Below the pieces are notes generated by a model, which saw only the letters and a program-made list of their open reading frames with translations, had not been told where the DNA came from and ran no database searches. 22,909 bases of DNA from Priapulus caudatus. Lineage: Eukaryota > Priapulida > Priapulimorpha > Priapulimorphida > Priapulidae. The stretch is from positions 181,736-204,644 of the forward strand of contig NW_014577205.1 of assembly GCF_000485595.1 (NCBI RefSeq), read 5' to 3'. Shown here one piece after another: positions 10,103 to 20,242 of the stretch. Position numbers and translations under genes: made by a program. Every line of letters starts with the position of its first letter. The stretch's first letter is position 1.

Positions 10103-10996
10103 GGGAGTTAATTGTGGAATGATTCGCCGCCGCCGCAAGAAAGAGCAACTCAATACGGTGGAACAAATGAGAAATTACAACAGAAATAGCTTATTACGGC
10201 CGGGTGGCGGCATTAATGTTTGATGGCATCTCACTCATTAGCTGGCGGGGCGGGATTGGGGTTGCTGCTGGCGTGGCGTCGCCTGCCGACGAGGCCTCGC
10301 TACATCAGAGCCTCCCTCGTCCCTCGCGGCCTGATGGACACGGCTAAGCTGATAACTAAAGGCGCGCAACAACTGCTTACGCCGGAGCAAAGGGGCATTA
10401 GTTTCCCCGTGATCTGCGGCGATATTGGGTTTCTGGCGCGAATCACGTCTTCGCACATAGTAAAGCAGCATAGCGGTCAAGTTTGTCGCTGACCGTAAAA
10501 TCCATGCCGTAAATCGCATCGATAGTTAACAACAATGCTGCTGATGTGGAATTCGTCATCTGCTCATACGTTATGTACACGTCCCCCCGACACTCACGTG
10601 AGGAGGAGAACAAGTGGAATGTTGCGATTCGAGTAGAATCAGCGTTCCTGTTCTTCTCTGCGCATATGAAGATTTTTCCATTTAATACTGCAGGATTTTC
10701 GCTTAGATAAATACTTAATATAAAATTATACTAATACTGCTCTAGCGTAGTTATCCTATTACAGCTCTGAAGGATGCTATCAAAGAGGCGATTGATGCCA
10801 ATGCGAATAATTTATGTCATTGTAGTTTTGATATAACTGTGTTTATTATCATTAACATAAGTTCGCTTGCATTTGATGACTTGAAATAGAAACGACCTCG
10901 CCGTTTCGTCGCTTCGTTGGCTTCCTCCCTGCAACCTTTCCCCCCAACCTTCCCCTGTTTCCTATGTTTCCTGAGCCCTTCCCGTCGTCCTTAGCG

Positions 10997-11033
10997 ACTC
11001 TATAGCGATTAGAGCGGATATAGGGAAAAGTCA
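10997..11033 (+). repeat. Dispersed short repeat, copy 2
   Basis: Second copy of the motif at 10062-10102: CTCTATAGCG, then AGAGCGGATA, then GGGAAAAGTCATT. It lies just upstream of the 50 bp tandem duplication at 11048-11152. Confidence 0.55.
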
Positions 11034-11047
11034 TTATTGCGCAGAAT

Positions 11048-11152
11048 TCCTTTGATGAACTACGGATACATATATGATACTACACTGGATTAGGCCCACT
11101 GCTCCTTTGATGAACTACGGCCACATATATGATACTGCACTAGATTAGGCCC
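11048..11152 (+). repeat. 50 bp tandem duplication
   Basis: Copy 1 (11048-11097) and copy 2 (11103-11152) both start TCCTTTGATGAACTACGG and end GATTAGGCCC. They differ at about four bases and are separated by 5 bp (period 55). The high identity suggests a fairly recent local duplication. No coding frame spans it. Confidence 0.92.
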
Positions 11153-11330
11153 GGTATCGTATATCTTCCTGGAGCTTACTCGACCATATCAGCCTCTCGC
11201 GGTTGCCATGACGAGGTGAGAAAGATAGGGGGCGCTGCCGTGAGGCCAGCGTATATCCGTGAAGCAGTGCAGACGGCGTAACGCCAGCGTTACTGCGGTC
11301 GCCGCTCATATACATGGATTATTTATTCAT

Positions 11331-11549
11331 ACACACACGCGCGCGCACACGCACATACGCATTACACATACACACACACGCACACAGACATACATACACA
11401 CACGCACGCACTCACATAAACACACAAATACACAGCACACCCACAACATATAAACACACGCACACGCACGCACGCACGCACGCACGCGCACGCATGCACA
11501 CGCACACACGCACACACGCACGCACACACACACACACACACACACACGC

Positions 11550-11584
<35 letters not shown>

Positions 11585-11640
11585 CACACACACACAGACA
11601 CACACATAACATATATATACATAAATACAGATAAATAGAT
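11331..11640. repeat. (AC)n-rich tract, about 300 bp
   Basis: AC dinucleotides with CACGCACG, CATACA and AACAC variants, ending in ATATATACATAAATACAGATAAAT. It is the longest of the AC tracts here. Several open frames of about 60-109 codons on both strands are repeat by-products. Confidence 0.95.
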
Positions 11641-12560
11641 GGACTCCTCCCGCTTCGTAGAACTGTCATTGTTACGACTATATTTCTCCAATAAGCGGAG
11701 AAAGCGGTCGGGAACGTGTTAGTGGCTATCGCGCGGCAGCATGAGCAAACTCATTTCCAATGGCAATCATTCATACCTCTGGGGCCCCGTAAATTGCTAG
11801 CGAGCAATAGAAACCGCTGTTTCTCCATTTGATGCATATATACGACCGTCCGCGAGTCATCTGTCATAATTACCGGCAAGAAAGGTTAATAGCATCGTTG
11901 CACACGCGAATGACAGGGAGTAGGAGGGCGGCCATCATCTAATAATAATTCGCATACGTCGTTCGATGTTGTCACCGAACGGTTGAGGTTACCTCACAAA
12001 TTAGGAGGAAGGCGGACGAACCGCTCGACGGCACACTTACTAGCACTCGTGGAACGCTCCGACGAACGTTTTTTTTTTTTCAATCTCTAGCGAAATTTGC
12101 AAACGGCTCTTTTTTGAACGAGGTTCTCACCGGCTCAAATCCGCCACGCGCATTCTAATCAAGACAATATTGGCCCTCCGCATATTGCCGATCGTTTAAA
12201 TGCGCCAATCCATTTTCCTGTAATCAAGGGACTGACACGGCGACACGTTTGTAAAGCAAACAGCTTTGACCTTAAACGGGCGCGTTAATGCAGGCGGTTG
12301 CGTGCACTCGGTCGTCTAAGCTACACGCAGCAGGTGCTGCCGGTTTAATCAAGCCTATCGTTTTGCGCTCAAGCCGACGGTCGGCTGTGAATTGCTCGCC
12401 GGAGCTTTTGCCGGCAGCGCGCTGTGCCGCCGATCAAACTGTTGTTAAGTGCGGCGCCGAACTGCGCGCTCTTCAGCCTCCACCTCATTACTTACTCTCG
12501 GCGTGAACGCCATCAGAATATCCGGACATAGTGTTCTTCGTGCGCGCGCTCTCTTACTGT
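11641..12560. other. Unique DNA, possible regulatory sequence
   Basis: Non-repetitive, CpG-containing DNA with a T12 run at 12069-12080. It is rich in short AT cores within GC-balanced DNA. A 72-codon + frame at 12288-12506 is not recognised. The block looks like intergenic or intronic regulatory DNA, but only an alignment could show that. Confidence 0.4.
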
Positions 12561-12770
12561 CTTCTCCTCTTCCTCCTCCTCCTCCTCCTCCTCCTCCTCC
12601 TCCTCCTCCGCCCCTGCTCCTGATACTCCGCTCCTGCAGCAGCGGCGGCAGTAGCTAGTACTACTGCTGCTGCTGCCTCTCCTCCTCCTCCCCCTTCTTC
12701 TCCTCCTTTCCCTCGCCCTCCTCATCCACCGTTTTCTCCTCCCCCTTCCTCCTGTTCTTAATCATCTCCC
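12561..12770. repeat. (CTC)n tract and CTC/CCT-rich continuation
   Basis: An uninterrupted CTC/CCT run at about 12568-12609, then short GCAGCAGCGG and CTGCTGCTGC pieces, then more CCTCCT/CTTCTC pyrimidine DNA to about 12770. The overlapping + and - frames (poly-Pro or Arg/Glu) come from the repeat. Confidence 0.88.
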
Positions 12771-14200
12771 CTTTCAACGTTTTGCTCCCACTTCTGCTCC
12801 GCCCGCTTTCTACATTTTCTCTCGATCACCTGTACGTGTCTGTAGAGGAAACGCACGCAAGCACAAGGCACCCAAGCACATGTTCGGCTTCGTGTTGTAT
12901 TTGCCCACGTCACGTTTTTTCTTATTATTACCGTTCATTAGCACGCGAATCCGCGTTTCATCACTCATCTGCATTGTCTCCGCTCTCTGTCTCCTCCTTC
13001 TGTTCTCCTTCCTCTGTTTTCTCCCCCACTTCATCTCCATCCGCCCTTCGTCCTAATCCGAAGAGACTCTGTCGTCCGCAAACCTTCATCGGCGCTCAAG
13101 CGTAGCATCAAATAAAGCATTTCGTGCTGTGGTTGTCGGCTCATCTTTATTTGCCGCTGATTAATCTCTTTGATGGTCGCGTTTCGACACGTATTCTAAT
13201 TATCGGCTGCCGTGCTCGGTCGTGGCGCCCTCTAGCCCGATGATGTCATTGTTCATTCCGGCCAGACGAAATATACGCCGCAGCAGCAACAGCGTTACAT
13301 CTTTCATTAACGACATTGTAATTATTGTATTAATGTTTAAAGGCCTGCCGGGTCGGAAACTATATTAAAACCACATTAATTTATAGTAATCTTCGCCGAA
13401 TGTCGCTCTGGCTCTGACTAGTAGCCGTTTCTTGCGGAATGCTCTTAGTGCCGCAGTGGTAATGATTCTTGCATGGCTGTAATTCCAACCCCCTGTCTTA
13501 TTCCAGTTAGAGGGATAGCGTTGTTGATAGGCAGACGCTACACTGAGCGATGATCATGATGACTCACTGTATAGCAACGTGCGTGGTGTACAAGAATATC
13601 GCCGCAGATCGTGAAATAAGGGAAGAGGGGGCCGCTGCACATATAGATAACATTTCGACGGTTACGCAATGTTCGCGCCAGACTTGGTGTATTCGAGATT
13701 CTTAGATTCCGTTATGGCAATTAGGACGAGGTGGCGGCAACTGCGTTGCGATATGGGCGAGCGCTGCTGGAGTGGAGTGTCATCTATACGAGCGTCGCTC
13801 TCTTCCCCCTAAAATCACACGATAGTCACGATACAATCATACGCACCGATAAATGTTAAAAGAAAGGGAAGAATGGGCGCGGTAAACATTCAATCATCGT
13901 GATGCTTCATCATCGCCTTCCCTCCTCTAAACTAACGTCTTCATCCGCCATGTTCTCCCGACCTTCCCGAACAAAAGAGTAGTACACGGATGAAAAAAAA
14001 GATGGTAGTCGAACCCCAAATTGGCAGTTAAGTAAAGGTCAGCAAGCTTTGCTGAAAGGAAGCAACAGTTATGTCAAAGATTGGCAATTGCGATGGGAGA
14101 CTGAAGACCAACGTGTGAGCTATCTATTTTAAGATAAACAAGTGCCGTGCGCACGCCGTTACGTCACATCTCGCGAAACATTGACATCAGATTAAACATC
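12771..14200. other. Unique DNA, possible non-coding regulatory segment at about 13110-13480
   Basis: Mixed-composition DNA with a CT-rich patch near 12975-13045. The part at 13110-13480 has TCF/LEF-like CTTTGATG, GCTGATTAAT and ATTAATG-type homeodomain cores. A 107-codon frame at 12782-13105 overlaps the CT-rich patch and is not convincing. Confidence 0.4.
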
Positions 14201-14268
14201 AGCGTAAACGTCACGTCACCGTCACCGTCAAAGTCAGCGTCAGCCTCAACGTCAACGATGGCGTCACA
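14201..14268 (+). repeat. Cluster of eight GTCA motifs (imperfect hexamer repeat)
   Basis: GTCA occurs eight times in about 65 bp, mostly preceded by C or G and spaced by 5-6 bp in the middle (CGTCAC-CGTCAC-CGTCAA-AGTCAG-CGTCAG). It is either a degenerate hexanucleotide microsatellite or a homotypic cluster of TGACG half-sites of the CREB/ATF type. Confidence 0.6.
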
Positions 14269-14609
14269 GCCGCGGACGAATGTCAGCGGTTTGATGGCGG
14301 CGCCGGCGCTTACGCCGTGCGTGATTCGAGATTTCGACACACTAAAAAACACGAGCAGTTCACAAAATTGAAACGTGGCGTTTACCGGCATGATTCGCTG
14401 GCCGGTGTAAGCCGATGCAGTGTGCACCGCGTACCTCTACAACACTTTCTCCGCATGAGTTGTTGTCGCAGCATAACGTTATTTTCCAATAGACTTTCCG
14501 GCATTACCTGAGCAATCATCTACGCGTCAGGTGTATGACAACTTCGTAATTTTCCCAAAGAAAGCTGCTTACAGGGTACAAAAATCGTTTCGTGGACATG
14601 TGAATAATC
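14269..14609. other. Unique DNA, nothing recognised
   Basis: Short frames of 64-87 codons overlap on both strands and show nothing recognisable. The composition resembles the other unique blocks. Confidence 0.45.
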
Positions 14610-14760
14610 TTGCTCCCTCTCTCTTTGTCTGCCGCTCTCTCTGCCTCTCTCTGTCTCTGTATCTCTCTATTTTCCCCTTTCTCTTCTCGCTTGCTCTCGC
14701 TCCCTTTCTCTTTCTCTCGCTCTCTCTTTCGTCCTCTCTGTGCCGTGTTGTCTGCCTTTC
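14610..14760. repeat. (CT)n-rich polypyrimidine tract
   Basis: CTCTCT, CTGTCTCTGT and TTTCTC units with few purines. Frames on both strands here (Ser/Leu or Arg/Glu) are by-products. Confidence 0.88.
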
Positions 14761-14892
14761 ATATCTTTCCCACACGTAATGCCTTTTCACACTTTATTTC
14801 TCTAGTCTGATCATTAAGCCCTTGCTTTCTTCTCCGTTCAAAATCTCTTAGCCATTCCTCCATCCATTCCTCGCTTATTGGCTGTATCGTAT

Positions 14893-15012
14893 GCAGTCAG
14901 TCTGTCTGTCTGTCTGTCCGTCCGTCCGTCCGTCCGTTCGCCCGCCCGCCTGCCTGCTGCCTACCCCCTGCCTGTCTACCTGTCTACCCCTCTACCCCTC
15001 TACCTCTCTACT
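14893..15012 (+). repeat. Tetranucleotide array with drifting unit (CAGT, CTGT, CCGT, CCGC, CCTG, CTAC)
   Basis: The unit changes in order along the tract: CAGTCAGT, then about four CTGT, about five CCGT, two CCGC, CCTG, and finally CTACC/CTCTACC. Each step is one base change from the last. Confidence 0.9.
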
Positions 15013-15985
15013 ACATCTTTTTCCAGGCGTCATTTCTATCCCGATTTTCTCTCCGCCAACTGTCTATTTCTCTACTTATTAAGACGGCATTTTTTTCATC
15101 GGACAAATTGCCGTTTTCGCCGCTGCTTCAGCACCTTTTCTTATCGCGACCGTAGCGTTAACGACCGCCGGTTTCATTTCCTGCAGGATGTTGTTGCAGA
15201 AGTAGGTTTACGGGATCATTATAGCTCTGCCGAGAATGCGCGATGCTATCAGGGCATGCCGATCTTACTAGTCATATCGACAAATGCGCCCGAGCAATGA
15301 TTTTCGCGGATTTGCTCTCGCGGGCTGAAGCCATTGCGAAAGCAAACCGAATAGATGCGCTTTATTTTCTTTAAGTTTTCTCCGGTATGACTTAGTGCGA
15401 TTGTGTGTGCAGTTGACGATGACTGTCATGATTGTGTAGTTGGAGAGCGCAAACCGTAATGCAACGCGGTGGCGATAACAAGAGGCTAGTGTTGCGCGGA
15501 GGCGCCATGATGGCTGGATTGATTCGGCATGTATGGGCGTGCGCACGTTTGTGTAAATTACGATTTACTTTCCATCGAGGTGGCAGGGATTATTACCGGG
15601 AAGTACTTTGGCCATATAATATTGAAGGATATATGGATTGCTGTCATTTCTCGAGTGTGGAAATACTGCGTGCTGTTCATTACACCTATATAGGCCATCA
15701 ATTTCTATGTCGGAGTGCATCTTGAGTCTCGGTACCATAATTGACAATAACGGCATCTTCAAACTTCGCGGAATTTGCATGATTATCTTCTATTACAGCA
15801 GACATCTGGCAGATTCTAAAAGTTAAGGCATTTTCATTATTAGACGAATCACCTGTAGTTCATAATGGCAAGTAAATATGTCGTATCGAACACGCAATGA
15901 CAATTGACATGATTTATGAGCTCTATCAGCAACACAGGTGGAGTCGGCTCCTCCCGGAAGATAAGTAAGAATACGAAAGCGGCGT
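15013..15985. other. Unique DNA without a recognised gene
   Basis: Frames of 92-97 codons (- 15268-15546; + 15432-15725) are present but overlap one another and resemble no family I know. The tail of a + frame ending at 15300 looks more ordinary in composition than repeat-derived frames but begins in the tetranucleotide array, so I leave it uncalled. Confidence 0.4.
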
Positions 15986-16155
15986 CGGCGACAACGATGG
16001 TGACGACGACGAAAAGTAAGAAGAAACACGAGAAGAAGAAGAAGCAGAAAAAAGAAGCAGAAAAAGTAGAAGAAGCAGAAGAAGAAGAAGAGAAGAAAAA
16101 GATAATGATGATGATGATGATGATAATGATGATGATGATGATAATGATGATGATA

Positions 16156-16186
<31 letters not shown>

Positions 16187-16282
16187 CGACGACGACGACA
16201 ACGATGACAACGACGACGATGATTGTAATGATGATGAGGATAAAAATTATGATGATGCTGGTGACAACGAAGAAGACGTAAC
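15986..16282. repeat. GAA/GAT trinucleotide-rich compound repeat
   Basis: The tract passes from GAC/GAA (15990-16020) through AAG/GAA-rich DNA (16020-16100) to a (GAT)n/(ATG)n run with AAT interruptions (16100-16185), then GAC and GAT/GAA. A + frame of 121 codons (15916-16281; Lys/Glu-rich, then poly-Met) spans it, and a different frame would give poly-Asp. Nothing marks either as a real protein, and the minus strand is equally open. Confidence 0.85.
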
Positions 16283-16357
16283 GACTAAGGAACAATCCGC
16301 GTTACAATTAAAATATCAGTTATTGAGTAATACACTCGGATTTACTATTGCGTCACC

Positions 16358-16562
16358 TTTCCTCTAGATTTCCTCTCCCTCATCTCATCTCCTCTCCACT
16401 CCTCTGCTCTGCTCTCCTCGCCTCTCCTCCCTGCTCCTTTCCTATCCTCTCTTATCCTCTCCTTTCCCCTTTTCTCTTCGCCTCTCGTCTCCTCTCCTCT
16501 CCTCGCCTCTCCTCTCCTTTCCTCTCCTTTCCTCTTCTCTCCTCTCCCCTCCTCTCCTCTCG
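16358..16562. repeat. (CCTCT)n pentanucleotide-like polypyrimidine tract
   Basis: CTCTC/CCTCT units predominate, with CTTTC, CGCCT and CATCT variants. It is one of several pyrimidine tracts on the + strand of this window. Confidence 0.88.
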
Positions 16563-17723
16563 CCGCCCACCCGTACTACCTACATTTCTCATTCGGCTGA
16601 CGAGCCAGCAATAAGAGGCAGACCGAAATCAATGAGTTCAGGTTAATCTCGCGCACTAGTGTTTATTACAACTGTGAAGTGATCGTTCATCGTCTGAGTG
16701 CCGCATCGGCCAACTGACTGCGGGTCGGATAATGAACAGCGCTGTTGACATCAATGGCATTCCGATTTATGCTCGGGCTCAACATCGCAGCGGCGGCGCT
16801 GTAGTCAGCGAAACACACGGTGAACAGGTTAGGGTATTCAAGATGGCTGCCAGATGAGGTGGAAGTAATATTTACGTAGATGTATGGGGTTCTTTTTCTT
16901 TTTCTTTTTTCTTCTTCGTCTTTTGTCATCAATGGGGAGCATCCATGGTAATGGACGCACTTGCCCACGAATCAAGGGTCTATTGACGCTTCGCTGTTTC
17001 TTCTGAAGAATTTGTCTTTTTTGTCAACGTGATCTTTTACTTGATAATAAAATATCTGCTTTATTATGCCGAGCACTGGGATCTAACTGTGAACGTCGAA
17101 CCTGTGAGATTGGATTGTGAATATCAAAGGCACCCTACTGAGTTCACAATCTCCCGCCTGCAGCATTCATAGCTGCTTCATCGCTGCATCAGGCAGCCTA
17201 TCTAAGAGTTGTGGCCACGATTTTTTATAATAGCGACCGAATGGCAAACGTCTTGCAATCCTACGCATTTCTTTCCTTGAATCTCATCTTGCCCTCCCGC
17301 TCCAATCACACGCTTCGAGCGGCCATTGTCATGTAGACTGGTTCTGGATGGTTCCAGACTCGCGTAGTCTCATCCAGTTGATAACGACGGTACGCCATAC
17401 TAGTGACGAGAACTCGTGATTCGGCGGCGCATGATGGAATGCGCGGTATGCCGTGCAAAGAAAGGAAGATTTACCTTTTCATTTTATTTGACGTTTGGGA
17501 GTTCTACAATAACGTAGAATCGCGATTGCCCCGCTCAGCTGGATTCATTGATCATCTCAGTTCAAGTGCCCTCTCAAACGATAACCTGCCCAGAATAACT
17601 CTCTAGTCGCCTCCACACTGACCCGTGCAGTGGTCACGACCGCGAGATAATTCGCGACGCACTGTTGTTTTTTCCACCTTCGTGACGTATTTGCTAGTGA
17701 ATAATCGAGAGAATTTGCGCCGT
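16563..17723. other. Unique DNA without a recognised gene
   Basis: Contains a TTTCTT-rich patch at 16889-16917 and a small stem-loop at 17336-17359 (listed separately). A 93-codon minus-strand frame at 16687-16968 crosses the patch and is unrecognised. Confidence 0.45.
17336..17359. other. Short stem-loop related to 21247-21271
   Basis: GACTGG at 17336-17341 faces CCAGAC at 17354-17359 around the loop TTCTGGATGGTT. Five of six pairs form. The loop and stem resemble the element at 21247-21271, with one compensatory stem change (G-C here, A-T there). It may be a structured motif or a piece of a dispersed repeat. Confidence 0.35.
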
Positions 17724-17820
17724 GAATATAGAATAGAATATAGAATATAGAATATAGAATATAGAATACAGAATATAGAATATAGAATTTAGAATATTGA
17801 ATGTAGAATACAGAATAGAT
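17724..17820 (+). repeat. (ATAGAAT)n heptanucleotide repeat
   Basis: About 13 copies of a 7 bp unit, ATAGAAT, with substitutions to ACAGAAT, TTAGAAT, TTGAAT and GTAGAAT, increasing towards the 3' end. Confidence 0.93.
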
Positions 17821-18734
17821 AGCTGACGCCGCGTTAAATATAGAAGGATGTTACATATTACCGAATTAGTGCGGTGCGCCAGGAAATTCCATCATATATA
17901 AGGAAACAACGTAGCGCGACCGGACGTGAAGTATTGCGATAACAATTCGGGCCAACCGGACGCGATGTTTTGCCGATACAATGCGGTGATATCGCTGTCA
18001 CGCAGTCACAGCAAATCGATTTTTTTTCAAACTTTATAAAAACCCGACGTTGTTATTTTTCCGCGCTTAAAAGAAGTATGGTGTAGATGACGTCACTACT
18101 TCGCTCGGTCGTTTACCTGGCGGCCAGCAATACGATGCCGTCGGCTTGCCGCGAACAAGTGAACGGCTAGAGGGCAGAAGAAATCGACATGGCCAACTAA
18201 GAATGGCTTTAGTCGAGCTCAGGCGACTATGCAGGCGGATTGGAGCGCGCATCAATACACGTGGCGTTACATGCGCATTGTCGTGCCGCACCGGTTTGCC
18301 GTCAGAAGTCGCCTGACCGCTTCCGCGTCGCGCATGCTCACACGCGTATGGATTATTGATGGCGGGCGCGAACTCTGGCGGCCGCTGCCGCTACCGCTGC
18401 TGCTGCTGCTGGCACAATTAACAAATGAAAATCTGTTGATGATTACACAACGCTGATTCTATAATGATGTGCACAAAGCATAACACACCTGCATAAGCTT
18501 GCGTAATTACTGCGCAGAAGTGTGGACCTCTCCTACGTGCGCGTGTACGTGGCCGAGGACCGCCTGCCGGCTGTCGTCGTGTATAGCAGCGACAGCACCT
18601 GAGTTATGTCACTCGGCGTCGGCGAGTGAGGAAAGACGGAGAGCGGCGGAGGTCGCGGGGAGGGCGGCGGCCATCGCTGAACCAATGCCCGTCATCTCTC
18701 ACTCAACTCGTACATGTGGAAGTAATATAGTGTC
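17821..18734. other. Unique CpG-rich DNA without a recognised gene
   Basis: A TATATAAG occurs at 17895-17902 and a perfect CRE, TGACGTCA, at 18088-18095 within GATGACGTCAC, the same 11-mer as at 3665-3675. A (GCT)n run lies near 18390-18410. Frames of 74-75 codons here are not recognised. Confidence 0.45.
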
Positions 18735-19104
18735 TCGTTCTCTAGTTCTTTTCACCCTCCCTCCGTCCCTCCTTCTCCCTCCCTACCTCTCCACTCCCTT
18801 TCTTTATCTCATTGCTCTTTTTGTCTCTTTCTCTCTGCTCTCTCTGCCTTCCTGTCTCTCTCATTATATATATCTTTCTCTCTCTCTTTCACTTTCTCAC
18901 TGTTCTTTTTTATTGTTTTATTTCTTTCTCTCGTTTAGTCCATTTGTCTGTCTCTTGCGTTTGCTCTTTCTCCATATAGCTCCTTTTCGCCTGACAGCAT
19001 CTCCTTCTCTCGCGTGCTTTCCTTTCAAAGCATCGCTCTCCTTCTCTCTCTCGCCCTTTCTGATTACCCCCTATCACTCTCACACAGTTCCCATCTCTCT
19101 CTCC
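18735..19104. repeat. (CT)n-rich polypyrimidine region
   Basis: An extended, imperfect pyrimidine-rich stretch of CTCTCT, CCTCC, TTTCTC and TTTT pieces. It keeps a 277-codon + frame (18499-19332; Ser/Leu/Phe-rich) open, which I consider spurious. Confidence 0.8.
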
Positions 19105-19884
19105 TGGATAGTGCATTACGCCAATGCGCCTACTCGAACTTGTGCTACAAGTGTTAGCATAATATTCGCCGTGGTCCCTGACAACGCTGCGTCACGAGCG
19201 CGCGGGGCGACGTCACGCGTCGGCTATGTAGCATACGAACGCGCAGTGACCATGCATGCAGGCAGACGCGGGGGCTCGCTCATCCAATCGCCGACAACTG
19301 CCGCCGTTTGCTTGCCATATGGGTGCGGTTAGTAGCCTGGTCGGGGAGCCGGGGCGCAGGAGAGCGGAGGCTGCTACCGCTGCTGATATTCCCCGAGGGT
19401 TTATTCATCATCATCGCGTCGCGATGAGTTTTTGTCACGCTAGCAGACGAAGTGCCATCTTATATAAGCCGATCGCCGTCAGCGAAAAAAACTCGTCAGC
19501 GGCGGCAGATGTAGAAACCGGAGCACTTCGCCTGTGTGTGAGAGAGGGAGAGAGAGGGAGAGAGCCACTGGTAGGCGATTGTCTAGCACGGAGACCGCGT
19601 GCAGTGTGACAGGTGGTCGCCATTTCGGCGGTTGTTATATGATGGCAACGGGATTAGGCGGCGTGAAAAAATTTGGCTCGCAGCCACGCTCGGAGATGCA
19701 GGGCAGCGTTGGTGACGGCCGAAGCGTTTACGACAAAGCGGCGGGTAGTGCGTGCCGCTGCCGCGAGAGGTCGCCCGGTGCGCCGCGTCGCTGCCTTACA
19801 ACCGGTAGCGGGAAATCGCGAGAACACGTGCTGTCGTCTGGCGGCCGGATGTCAATCGCGTCTATGTAAACTTGGGCGAGTCAT
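19105..19884. other. CpG-rich unique DNA, no gene supported
   Basis: GC- and CpG-rich DNA with overlapping frames of 62-117 codons on both strands, typical of stop-poor GC-rich sequence and of no recognisable family. A short GAGAGAGGGA patch lies at 19538-19562. The TATA-like element at 19461 is listed separately. Confidence 0.5.
19461..19468 (+). promoter_or_regulatory. TATA-like element in CpG-rich DNA
   Basis: TATATAAG (within CTTATATAAG) lies in CpG-rich non-repetitive DNA. TCAGC initiator-like matches follow at 19479 and 19496, bracketing the usual TATA-to-start distance of about 30 bp. No recognisable gene lies downstream within the window, so this is only a candidate. Confidence 0.25.
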
Positions 19885-20013
19885 GTAGTCATTCAGTCAG
19901 TTAGTCATTCAGTCAGTTAGTCATTCAGTCAGTTAGTCATTCAGTCAATCAGTCAGTCAGTCAGTCAGTCAGTCAGTCAGCCAGTCAGTCAGTCAGTCAG
20001 TCAGTCAGTCAGT

Positions 20014-20044
<31 letters not shown>

Positions 20045-20051
20045 TCAGTCA

Positions 20052-20089
<38 letters not shown>

Positions 20090-20107
20090 CAGTCAGCCAG
20101 CCAGCGA

Positions 20108-20141
<34 letters not shown>

Positions 20142-20242
20142 CAGTCAGCCAGTCAGCCAGCCAGCGAGCCAGCGAGCCAGCCAGCTAGCCAGCCAGCCAG
20201 CCAGTCAGCCAGTCAGTCAGTCAGTCCCTCAGCCAGTCAGTG
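19885..20242. repeat. (CAGT)n/(CAGC)n tetranucleotide array with higher-order periods
   Basis: It begins with about three copies of a 16 bp unit, AGTCATTCAGTCAGTT, then pure CAGT, then blocks of CAGC alternating with CAGT and a few CGAG and TAGC variants. The pattern AGTCAGCCAGCCAGCGAGCC at 20091-20110 recurs exactly 60 bp later at 20151-20170, so segments of the array were duplicated. Confidence 0.95.

Larger units (their letters stand above)
9725..11047. other. Unique DNA; possible conserved non-coding segment at about 10060-10500
   Basis: There are overlapping frames on both strands at 10220-10519 (90 and 93 codons), but neither is recognisable. The stretch 10060-10500 contains TTAATTG, GCATTAATG and several GC-rich blocks, reminiscent of regulatory DNA. 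This is a guess from appearance. A short motif at 10062-10102 is repeated at 10997-11033 (listed separately). Confidence 0.4.

Noticed and set aside
11314-11691. His/Thr- and Cys/Val-rich frames in AC tracts (also at 8535-9012 and 850-1218)
   Set aside because: Translations of AC/GT dinucleotide repeats.
12449-12725. Poly-Pro and poly-Glu frames
   Set aside because: Translations of the CTC tract on either strand.
15916-16281. 121-codon Lys/Glu-rich, poly-Met frame
   Set aside because: Lies almost wholly in GAA/GAT repeats, and the opposite strand is equally open. There is no recognisable domain outside the repeat.
18499-19332. 277-codon + frame
   Set aside because: Its middle third or more is a CT-rich tract, and the ends show no recognisable motif.
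19885-20242. CRISPR-like array of short repeats
   Set aside because: Units are 4 bp with no unique spacers; it is a microsatellite.
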